This document shows, one piece after another, positions 1 through 5,846 of a DNA stretch of 13,531 nucleotides. Position 1 is the first letter of the stretch. Every line of letters starts with the position of its first letter. The position numbers were made by a program, and so were the translations under genes. Source of the stretch: Candidatus Levyibacteriota bacterium (GTDB taxonomy: Bacteria > Patescibacteriota > Microgenomatia > Levybacterales > UBA12049); contig JACQKR010000054.1 in NCBI GenBank assembly GCA_016204425.1, positions 1-13,531 of the forward strand, read 5' to 3'. The notes beneath the pieces were generated by a model, which was not told the DNA's origin, searched no databases, and saw nothing but the letters and a program-made list of their open reading frames with translations.

Positions 1-99
1 AAGTGAAAAGTGCAAAGTTACAGTGCAAAATTTAAAGTTCTTTATTATTTTTGCATTTTAGACTGCAATTTTTAATTTTTAACTTTGAACTTTTAATTT
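1..99. repeat. AT-rich imperfect dyad abutting the thiolase start codon
   Basis: Very AT-rich non-coding stretch. The left part (AAAGTTACAGTGCAAAATTT) and right part (AACTTTGAACTTTTAATTT) form a loose inverted repeat. It runs directly into the ATG at 100 and leaves no room for a Shine-Dalgarno sequence. It resembles the AT-rich dyads before the genes at 1359 and 7714. I see no convincing -10/-35 pair. The element may extend upstream of the window. Confidence 0.5.
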
Positions 100-1254
100 A
101 TGAATATACAAGTAGCAGGCGTTGGCCTTACTAAATTTGGAGAGCTTTGGGATAAAAATTTGTTTGATCTTGCCTTGGACGCAGCCAGTGAGGCATTGCA
201 GGATGCAGGACTGGATGGTCGTGCTATAGATGCAATCTATGTCGGTAATATGCTCTCGGGTACTCTCACCGGGCAAGAACATATTGGTGCGGTCGTCGCG
301 TCTCTTATCGGAAGTAATGCTCCGGCGATGAAGCTTGAAGGAGCGTGTGCATCGGGGGGGCTTGCTATGCATGCCGGTGTCTCGTCGCTTCTTTCAGGAC
401 AATATGAAACCGTACTTGTTGTGGGAGTTGAGAAAATGACCGACGCACCGCCGAACAAAGTTATGGCAGGACTCATGGGGGCAGGAGCTGAGGAGGAGCG
501 GCTCGCAGGGCTCACATTTCCAGGCTTGTATGCGCTTATGGCAAAAGCGCATATGGCAAAATACGGAACGACAAAAGAACACATGGCACATGTTGCAGTC
601 AAAAACCACTATCACGCGTCCTTGAATGAGAAAGCACAGTTTCCTTTTGAAATTTCAATTGAAAAAGTGATGAAGAGTTCACGAATTACCGATCCGTTTA
701 CACTTTTTGATGCGTCCCCGATTACTGATGGCGCAGCGGCGGTCATTTTGACTGTAGAATCAAGAATTAAGAATCAAGAATTAAGAAAGAAAAACGTTTT
801 TATTTCCGCAAGTACGGTGGCGACAGATACGATTAGTCTTTCACAGCGGGAAAGTCTGACTGAACTGAAAGGAACAAAGATCGCCGGAGAGAAAGCATTC
901 GCAAAGGCAGGAGTGAGTCCAAAAGATATCGATGTTGTTGAGGTTCATGATTGTTTCACCATCGCTGAAATTCTCGCCATGGAGGATTTGGGGTTCTGTG
1001 CAAAAGGAGAAGCAGGAGAAATGGTAAAAAACGGTCATACAAGACTTGGCGGTATGCTGCCGATGAACACATCAGGGGGGCTCAAGGCGTGCGGCCACCC
1101 GGTCGGTGCAACAGGAGTAAAACAAATTGTTGAAATAACCCAGCAGCTGCAGGGACGGGGGGGAAGAAAACAGGTCGAAGGCGCGAAGGTTGGTTTGACC
1201 CAAAATGTCGGCGGCACAGGAGCAACAGTAGTTATACACATTCTACAAATATGA
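100..1254 (+). CDS. SCPx/archaeal-type thiolase (probable acetyl-CoA acetyltransferase)
   Basis: A 384-residue thiolase-superfamily enzyme of the SCPx-like/archaeal type, which condenses or cleaves acyl-CoA; here it probably makes acetoacetyl-CoA for the mevalonate route. The nucleophilic cysteine is Cys83 in EGACASGG. The VHDCF motif (His283) and the CGHPVGATG loop (His343) supply the other active-site residues. The C-terminus has the usual QNVGGTGAT glycine-rich loop. Length is normal and there is no frameshift. The start is ATG at 100, just after an AT-rich dyad. In archaea this thiolase type acts in a complex with HMG-CoA synthase and a DUF35 protein; a DUF35-like gene follows here, but HMG-CoA synthase is absent and may lie upstream. 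An exact 14-base tandem duplication sits at 757-784. The family is sure; the acetoacetyl-CoA role is inferred from neighbours. Confidence 0.9.
   Translation: MNIQVAGVGLTKFGELWDKNLFDLALDAASEALQDAGLDGRAIDAIYVGNMLSGTLTGQEHIGAVVASLIGSNAPAMKLEGACASGGLAMHAGVSSLLSGQYETVLVVGVEKMTDAPPNKVMAGLMGAGAEEERLAGLTFPGLYALMAKAHMAKYGTTKEHMAHVAVKNHYHASLNEKAQFPFEISIEKVMKSSRITDPFTLFDASPITDGAAAVILTVESRIKNQELRKKNVFISASTVATDTISLSQRESLTELKGTKIAGEKAFAKAGVSPKDIDVVEVHDCFTIAEILAMEDLGFCAKGEAGEMVKNGHTRLGGMLPMNTSGGLKACGHPVGATGVKQIVEITQQLQGRGGRKQVEGAKVGLTQNVGGTGATVVIHILQI
757..784 (+). repeat. Exact 14-base tandem duplication inside the thiolase gene
   Basis: GAATCAAGAATTAA occurs twice in a row (757-770 and 771-784), followed by GAAAG. 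It encodes the charged stretch ESRIKNQELRKK, a surface-type segment before the next beta strand. The unit is not a multiple of three, so the two copies are read in different frames. Confidence 0.85.
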
Positions 1255-1358
1255 AAAATCCAAATTACAAGTACCAAATGACAAATAAATCACAATAACC
1301 AAATTCGAAATTGAAATTTGGAATTTATTTGAGATTTGTGTTTTAGAATTTGATATTT
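1255..1358. repeat. AT-rich imperfect dyad between thiolase and OB-fold gene
   Basis: The whole intergenic gap is an imperfect inverted repeat. The left arm is made of CAAATTAC, CCAAATGACAAATAAAT and CCAAATTCGAAATT; the right arm of GAAATTTGGAATTTATTTG, AGATTTGTG and GAATTTGATATTT. The centre is near 1308-1316. The right arm ends at the ATG at 1359, so the start has no Shine-Dalgarno sequence. Structure in RNA or DNA is plausible; function is unknown. Confidence 0.7.
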
Positions 1359-1664
1359 ATGAATAATAATCCGCCAGTTGTATGGCGAAATCATAGAGAA
1401 CTGCACAAATATCTTGGGAATAGAGGGAAAATTGTCGCGTGGACAAAAGTTTTTGTCGCACCTGAGGGGTTTGAACATGAAGCACCATATGTAGTCGCAA
1501 TTGTCGAATTTGAAGATAAATCGCGGATGAGTATACAGGTTGTCGACTGTGATAGTGTTGATCTACAAGAAAACCAGGAAGTAGAAGTTGTGGTAAGACG
1601 AATCGGTAAGGCTACAGCGGATGGATTGATACAGTACGGGCTAAAAGTAAGACCAGCTTCATAA
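1359..1664 (+). CDS. DUF35-type OB-fold protein lacking the zinc ribbon (thiolase partner)
   Basis: A 101-residue protein matching the OB-fold half of the DUF35 / acyl-CoA-associated family. The recognisable run is RGKIVAWTKVFVAPEGF (22-38), then EAPYVVAIVEFEDKSRMSIQV (41-61) and a closing QEVEVVVRRIG strand. In archaea the DUF35 protein bridges thiolase and HMG-CoA synthase, and its position right after the thiolase suggests the same role. Typical members start with a four-cysteine zinc ribbon; here only Cys64 is present and the N-terminus is short. I chose the ATG at 1359, where the AT-rich dyad ends; an in-frame TTG at 1350 would add only MIF. A promoter for the next gene begins just past the stop codon. 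Confidence 0.8.
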   Translation: MNNNPPVVWRNHRELHKYLGNRGKIVAWTKVFVAPEGFEHEAPYVVAIVEFEDKSRMSIQVVDCDSVDLQENQEVEVVVRRIGKATADGLIQYGLKVRPAS

Positions 1665-1667
1665 ATA

Positions 1668-1696
1668 TAGACATACCGACATCCGCAGAGTATAAT
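1668..1696 (+). promoter_or_regulatory. Sigma70-like promoter for the methyltransferase/mevalonate run
   Basis: TAGACA (1668-1673) and TATAAT (1691-1696) are separated by 17 bases: 5 of 6 and 6 of 6 matches to consensus at ideal spacing. Transcription would start near 1703, about 20 bases before the ATG at 1723. It lies between the OB-fold gene and the methyltransferase, so the genes from 1723 on can be transcribed apart from the thiolase pair. Confidence 0.7.
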
Positions 1697-1703
1697 TCCT
1701 TAA

Positions 1704-1718
1704 TTCTGTCCAACAGAA
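1704..1718. promoter_or_regulatory. Perfect 6-base inverted repeat at the transcript start
   Basis: TTCTGT-CCA-ACAGAA lies between the predicted transcription start and the ATG at 1723. It could be a repressor operator or a small hairpin in the ribosome-binding region. No Shine-Dalgarno sequence is visible there. Confidence 0.45.
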
Positions 1719-1722
1719 CCAT

Positions 1723-2847
1723 ATGAGCATTGAAGCGTTGGATATTCATCGATTTTCACTTAGAGATATAATGAATGGACAGGTTCCAAAGGAAGATTTA
1801 GAGCAGTTTGAACAGTCCCTAACGCCACAAGATGATACTATTCTTCCAGTACGAATGGGCTCTCCGTACAGACTCGCTGATAAGCATTTGTTTAATTGGG
1901 GTATAGCTGATGCCGTACCGAGCGGTCTTTCTGAAGCGCTCTATTTGGCCGAGTGGGCGAAAGGTGAAAAAGTCAGCCTTGTTTCAAAAGTGTCCGAGTT
2001 ATCCGGAGTAGCAGAATTTCCTTCCCTTCTTCATCATGCTACGGCTATGGTTGTTGCTGAGATAGCAAGAGAACGGGCTGGGGAGGCCGAGTTTCGCATC
2101 CTTGATATTGGAGGAGGAACAGGAGATTCAGCTGTTGCAATATTTCAATCGCTTCCTGAAGAAATAAGAGGAAAAACCCATATTACGATTCTTGATCCAG
2201 CAGGAGACAGTCTCAAAGTGGCAGCTGACACGATGGAACGTGCTGGAGCAGCAAACGTATCGTATATGCAAGGATTTGATTTGGAGATCGGACAGAAATT
2301 TCCTGATAATTATTTTGACGTTGTGACGAGCGTTGCGGCAATTCATCATCACTCAAATCTTGAGCCAGCATTTCGAGTGATAGCAGGTACGCTTAAACCC
2401 GGTGGATATTTTGTAACAGCAGATTATCATGACAGACTTACAGAACATCCCAATATCGCATATCAATTATTGCTTAGTGACTATAATTATCCGGGAAAAG
2501 AGGAAGCACTAGAACATTTTGCACAAACTTACCCTCTCGTCAAAGATGACGTGCTTGATAGATTGTCAGAAGAAGATCGAAAAGCGGTCAAGCAAATGAC
2601 GGATATATGGATGCTTGGGTGGAGACAGGTATATGCAGAGCTTTCGGACAGGTCTGATGGTTTGTATTGGGGAGAAGCGCACAGAGACGCACAGGAATAT
2701 ATCGATACTATGCGGGTTGTTGGGCTAGCAACTAATTCGGATGGAGTGCAACGTATGACCCATAATGGTATAGTAAAAAACAATCCTCATCAAATTTTGC
2801 CTGACTCGAGCTTGCTAATGGTAACTGTTGGACAAAAATTGTATTGA
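1723..2847 (+). CDS. Class I SAM-dependent methyltransferase, substrate unknown
   Basis: A 374-residue protein with a Rossmann-fold methyltransferase core at about residues 124-230. Motif I is LDIGGGTGD (127-135), the acidic post-I strand is ITILDPAG (154-161), the motif IV region is PDNYFDVVTSVAAIHH (184-199), and LKPGGYFVTAD (214-224) is the usual strand after the helix. The N-terminal 120 residues look like a helical lid; the C-terminal 140 (including DIWMLGWRQVYAEL and the HNGIVKNNPHQI tail) may form the substrate side. No membrane segment or signal peptide is visible. It is the first gene after a good promoter and its stop is one base before the mevalonate kinase ATG, so it is co-transcribed with mevalonate genes. 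No methylation step belongs to that pathway, so its target (small molecule, lipid or other) is unknown. Confidence 0.85.
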   Translation: MSIEALDIHRFSLRDIMNGQVPKEDLEQFEQSLTPQDDTILPVRMGSPYRLADKHLFNWGIADAVPSGLSEALYLAEWAKGEKVSLVSKVSELSGVAEFPSLLHHATAMVVAEIARERAGEAEFRILDIGGGTGDSAVAIFQSLPEEIRGKTHITILDPAGDSLKVAADTMERAGAANVSYMQGFDLEIGQKFPDNYFDVVTSVAAIHHHSNLEPAFRVIAGTLKPGGYFVTADYHDRLTEHPNIAYQLLLSDYNYPGKEEALEHFAQTYPLVKDDVLDRLSEEDRKAVKQMTDIWMLGWRQVYAELSDRSDGLYWGEAHRDAQEYIDTMRVVGLATNSDGVQRMTHNGIVKNNPHQILPDSSLLMVTVGQKLY

Positions 2848-2848
2848 T

Positions 2849-4069
2849 ATGAAACAGATTAGTGTTTCAGTGCCTGGGAAAATACATTTTTTGGGTGAAC
2901 ATGTTGTCGTTTACGGCAAACCGGCACTTCTTGCTGCGATTGATCGGCGTTGTCGAGTAACTATTGAATCGATTTCGAAAAACCTCATTGAAGTTACCTC
3001 CAAAAATTTTTCGGTTGTGGAAACAACAAATCAGAAAGATCTGATTAAAAAAGCACTTTCTGCGAAAGCGTCGTGGGAGAAGTTTATAGAAAATGGAGAT
3101 ATTTCCTATTTAACCAGAATCACAAAAAAAGAATTGGATTATGCATGTATTGCTATTGGAGAAACAATTCTATTTTATGAGGATCAACAAAATCGTCATT
3201 CTGGTAAGCGCAGCGCATCCAGAATCTCTAAGGACGTAAGAGATCCTGGACAAGTCGAAGATGCCCGAACGGGTGCCAGGATGACGCAAGGGTTTAGACT
3301 TACTATCGACTCGGATATTCCTGTCGGTGCCGGGCTTGGGTCTTCTGCGGCGTTGGCTGTGGCAATAGCAGCGGCGACAACTCTTCTCATTCGTCATCCT
3401 GAACTTGCCCGCCATGAGCGAGGCCGAATGGTTTCAGGATCTAATAAGATTCCGGATCAAGTCCGGAATGACATCTTTAATATCGCGTTCGCAACAGAAC
3501 AGAGAAAACATGGCCGGCCATCAGGTGGTGATCCCGCTACATCGCTTTATGGCGGTCTGGTCTGGTATAGACGCGAGACAGATGATGTCAAAATTATAGA
3601 ACCGGTTTCAGTCGTCATTCCTCCTAGTATTGCTGAGCGATTTTTTACTATCCATACAGGAAAACCTGTTGAGTCAACAGGCGAGATGATCGCAATTGTG
3701 AAAAAATTCACAGAGAAAAATCCGAAGAAAGCAAGGGGTATTTTCGATGATCAAGAGAAATTGACACGAGAAATACTTGCTGCAATAAAACAGAATGACG
3801 AACAACAATTAATGAATATTATCAAGCACGGTGAAGGGAATCTGGAAGCATTAGGTGTTGTGTCAATCTATGTAAAAAAAATAATTCGGGACATCGAGGA
3901 ATCAGGCGGTGCAGCGAAAATCTCAGGCGGCGGCGGAAAAACGAAAGGCGCAGGGACGCTTCTTGTCTATCACAAGGAAAAAAAGAAACTGGAAGGTATC
4001 GTCAAGAAATATGGTTTATTATTAGATCAGATGAAATTAGGAGTGGAAGGGTTAAGAATCGAATCATGA
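2849..4069 (+). CDS. mvk: Mevalonate kinase (GHMP family) with two in-frame palindromic insertions
   Basis: Phosphorylates mevalonate to mevalonate 5-phosphate. It has 406 residues, longer than usual (about 300-330), and two repeat-encoded inserts explain much of the excess. GHMP landmarks: SVPGKIHFLGEHVVVYG (7-23), the ATP loop PVGAGLGSSAALA (158-170), and HGRPSGGDPATSLYGG (221-236) with the predicted catalytic Asp228. The last glycine motif, KISGGGGKTKGAGTLL (357-372), is unusual compared with the common K-T-G-A-G-G-G-G-C form. Residues 116-146 and 182-208 are encoded by palindromic elements and sit on either side of the ATP loop. I chose the ATG at 2849; an upstream TTG at 2828 overlaps the methyltransferase and lacks family similarity. 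The stop overlaps the next gene by ATGA. Confidence 0.88.
   Translation: MKQISVSVPGKIHFLGEHVVVYGKPALLAAIDRRCRVTIESISKNLIEVTSKNFSVVETTNQKDLIKKALSAKASWEKFIENGDISYLTRITKKELDYACIAIGETILFYEDQQNRHSGKRSASRISKDVRDPGQVEDARTGARMTQGFRLTIDSDIPVGAGLGSSAALAVAIAAATTLLIRHPELARHERGRMVSGSNKIPDQVRNDIFNIAFATEQRKHGRPSGGDPATSLYGGLVWYRRETDDVKIIEPVSVVIPPSIAERFFTIHTGKPVESTGEMIAIVKKFTEKNPKKARGIFDDQEKLTREILAAIKQNDEQQLMNIIKHGEGNLEALGVVSIYVKKIIRDIEESGGAAKISGGGGKTKGAGTLLVYHKEKKKLEGIVKKYGLLLDQMKLGVEGLRIES
3194..3286. repeat. Palindromic cloverleaf element, in frame in mevalonate kinase (copy 1)
   Basis: A 93-base (31-codon) element. The outer stem is CGTCAT (3194-3199) / ATGACG (3281-3286). Inside are three perfect-armed hairpins: ATTCTGG (3198-3204)/CCAGAAT (3219-3225), ATCTCT (3224-3229)/AGAGAT (3239-3244), and ATCCTGG (3243-3249)/CCAGGAT (3276-3282). 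Adjacent arms share an AT. It encodes RHSGKRSASRISK and following residues, foreign to the kinase family. It resembles the style of Rickettsia palindromic elements, but no relationship has been tested. Confidence 0.9.
3392..3473. repeat. Palindromic cloverleaf element, in frame in mevalonate kinase (copy 2)
   Basis: Outer stem GTCAT (3393-3397) / ATGAC (3468-3472). Three hairpins: ATCCTGAA (3396-3403)/TTCAGGAT (3433-3440), ATCT (3439-3442)/AGAT (3447-3450), and ATTCCGGA (3449-3456)/TCCGGAAT (3462-3469) with a TCAAG loop. Junctions share AT as in copy 1. It encodes RHPELARHERGRMVSGSNK followed by IPDQVRND, in the same reading frame as copy 1 although the sequences differ. Confidence 0.88.
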
Positions 4070-4872
4070 CAGAGCAGGGTGAGGAACAAAAACTATATGA
4101 AAACCAGCAGCGTGATGAATTCGCGACCGTTGCTGTTGATTTACTTAGAGATTTAAGAAAAGCTGAAGATAGTGTGACCTTCGGTCCAATCTATAAAACG
4201 GCTACAAAAACAGGAGAAAATCTTGAGATGGCAACACTAATCTATCCAAATCCTCCACATTACGCAGAATGTGTTACCATTTTGGCGCAAAATGAAGCTG
4301 GTAAAATAGTAGGGCAGCGTACTGCGCTTTTTTCTATTGAAGAGCCAGCAACAGCCCACGGACATATACAAGTGCTTGAAAGAGGAAAGGGAATAGCAAC
4401 TGTCTTAGAACTCGCGCATCTTGATATGTTGCAGAGGTTAGCAAACAAACGCGGTGAAGCTATAACGTATGAGGTTGTGAGTCAAAACGTTGATGGACTA
4501 GAGCGAGCGCAAGCGCAAGCGCAAGCAGTTCATGATGGTGGCTTAATAAGTGCATATCCTACAGATTTAATTAATTCACTTACGGAGGAATCACAACGAT
4601 GGCATTCGCTCTGGGGGCCGCCGCCATATGGTAGGCTTGGTTTTGATCATGAAGGGAAAAGAGTATTTTCTACAGGGGGAGAAGGCTATGAAGGAATAGA
4701 TGTTATTCCGTTTAAGGTAGAAGAAGTTGATGAAAACGGAAGGAAATTATTGATTCCTTTATTTGTTGAGGCTGATATAATTCGAGCTGATAATAATTTT
4801 ATCCGAGAAAGAGGAAAACGTTTATTAACTGAAGTGCTCGTGCCAAAGCTGACCCAAATTTCGAGAGAGTAA
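4066..4872 (+). CDS. Hypothetical protein with a possible GNAT acyltransferase core
   Basis: A 268-residue protein I cannot name. Residues 66-145 look like a GNAT core: a beta strand (AECVTILAQNE), GKIVGQRTALFSI, then a strand into the loop VLERGKGIATVLELAHLDML, where R/Q-x-x-G-x-G/A normally binds the CoA pyrophosphate, then AITYEVVSQN (132-141) as the next strand. A later GRLGFDHEGKRVF (189-201) resembles the end of such a fold. No signal peptide or transmembrane segment. A GCGCAA triplet repeat encodes AQAQAQA at 149-155. The start overlaps the mevalonate kinase stop (ATGA) and the stop is 2 bases before the next ATG, so it is translationally linked to two mevalonate-pathway kinases. An acetyltransferase role is an inference; a role in the pathway is unproven. 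Confidence 0.75.
   Translation: MTEQGEEQKLYENQQRDEFATVAVDLLRDLRKAEDSVTFGPIYKTATKTGENLEMATLIYPNPPHYAECVTILAQNEAGKIVGQRTALFSIEEPATAHGHIQVLERGKGIATVLELAHLDMLQRLANKRGEAITYEVVSQNVDGLERAQAQAQAVHDGGLISAYPTDLINSLTEESQRWHSLWGPPPYGRLGFDHEGKRVFSTGGEGYEGIDVIPFKVEEVDENGRKLLIPLFVEADIIRADNNFIRERGKRLLTEVLVPKLTQISRE
4507..4524 (+). repeat. GCGCAA x3 microsatellite in coding sequence
   Basis: Three exact copies of GCGCAA, encoding alternating Ala-Gln. Because the unit is six bases, copy-number change would keep the frame. Confidence 0.8.
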
Positions 4873-4874
4873 TT

Positions 4875-5846
4875 ATGAAATATATTACAGTATCGGCGCC
4901 TGGGAAATTGATGTTACTTGGAGAGCACGCTGTCGTCTACAACCATCCGTGTTTGGTGACTGCTGTCGGCCAGCGAATGCGGGTCACGGCAGCGATTGAC
5001 GAGCGATCAAATTTCACGCTTGTTGCAAAAAATGTCGGCATCCACGGCCATGAAAAGCCTATGAGTGATTTGGGAAAAGGGAATGTCGAGAAAAATGTTC
5101 GATTCGTTGAGATCGCAGTAAAAAACTTCGCAGAAAAATTTCCATTTAAAGAAGGAGTGCGTATCGAGACAACATCTGAGTTCTCTTCCCATCTTGGATT
5201 CGGATCATCCTCAGCTGTAACAGTCTGTATGATAAAAGCACTCAGTGAATTATTTTCAGTGAAATTGGAGAACAAGGAAATTTTTGAACTAGCATATAAA
5301 ACAGTACTCGATATTCAAGGGAAGGGGTCGGGATTTGATATTGCAGCAGCTATTTACGGCGGAACGCTATATTTTGTTACCGGTGGCAAAGAAATTAAGC
5401 AACTTGCGATTAAAAATTTACCTATGGTTGTCGGGTATAGCAGGGTAAAAGCAGATACCGTGGTGCTTATCAACAAAGTTGCGGAAGTCAGCAAGAAATA
5501 TCCTGTCGTTGTTGATAGCATGTATCGGAATATTGAAAAGATAGTAAAGTTAGGAGCAAAAGCATTGAGAGAAAAGGACTGGATCACATTTGGGCAGCTT
5601 ATGAATATGAATCAGGGATTCTTAGAATCTCTCGGCGTCAGTACGTGGAGGCTCTCTAGCATGATTTATGCTGCTCGAGATGCAGAGGCATATGGGGCAA
5701 AATTATCTGGTGCAGGAGGAGGGGATTGCATGATCGCATTTACCTCGGATGAAAAGAAACAGGGAGTCATTGATGCGATCACAAGAGCAGGCGGGGAATA
5801 TATCGATGTAGCAACAAATGTAGAAGGAGTGCGAATAGAAATATGA
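4875..5846 (+). CDS. GHMP kinase, probable phosphomevalonate kinase
   Basis: A 323-residue GHMP kinase expected to act on mevalonate 5-phosphate. Motifs: SAPGKLMLLGEHAVVYNHP (7-25), the ATP loop SSHLGFGSSSAVTV (104-117), GKGSGFDIAAAIYGG (149-163) with Asp155, and the third GHMP motif KLSGAGGGDCMIAF (276-289). The GSGFDIAA signature is closer to phosphomevalonate kinases than the HGxPSGxD motif of the upstream kinase, and the pathway needs exactly this second kinase. It starts 2 bases after the preceding stop and overlaps the decarboxylase by ATGA. It carries no insertions. What remains open is substrate: a mevalonate kinase-like or alternative-pathway substrate cannot be excluded by eye. Confidence 0.82.
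   Translation: MKYITVSAPGKLMLLGEHAVVYNHPCLVTAVGQRMRVTAAIDERSNFTLVAKNVGIHGHEKPMSDLGKGNVEKNVRFVEIAVKNFAEKFPFKEGVRIETTSEFSSHLGFGSSSAVTVCMIKALSELFSVKLENKEIFELAYKTVLDIQGKGSGFDIAAAIYGGTLYFVTGGKEIKQLAIKNLPMVVGYSRVKADTVVLINKVAEVSKKYPVVVDSMYRNIEKIVKLGAKALREKDWITFGQLMNMNQGFLESLGVSTWRLSSMIYAARDAEAYGAKLSGAGGGDCMIAFTSDEKKQGVIDAITRAGGEYIDVATNVEGVRIEI

Noticed and set aside
237..602. Long antisense open frames opposite the thiolase
   Set aside because: They have no family features and sit wholly opposite a well-conserved gene; similar shadows occur opposite most genes here.
2828..2848. TTG start for mevalonate kinase
   Set aside because: The extra residues MDKNCID overlap the methyltransferase end, whereas ATG 2849 begins right before the family's N-terminal SVPGK motif.
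3194..3473. Inteins or introns in mevalonate kinase
   Set aside because: Inserts are 27-31 codons with palindromic DNA; no splicing motifs or endonuclease domain. They read straight through in frame.
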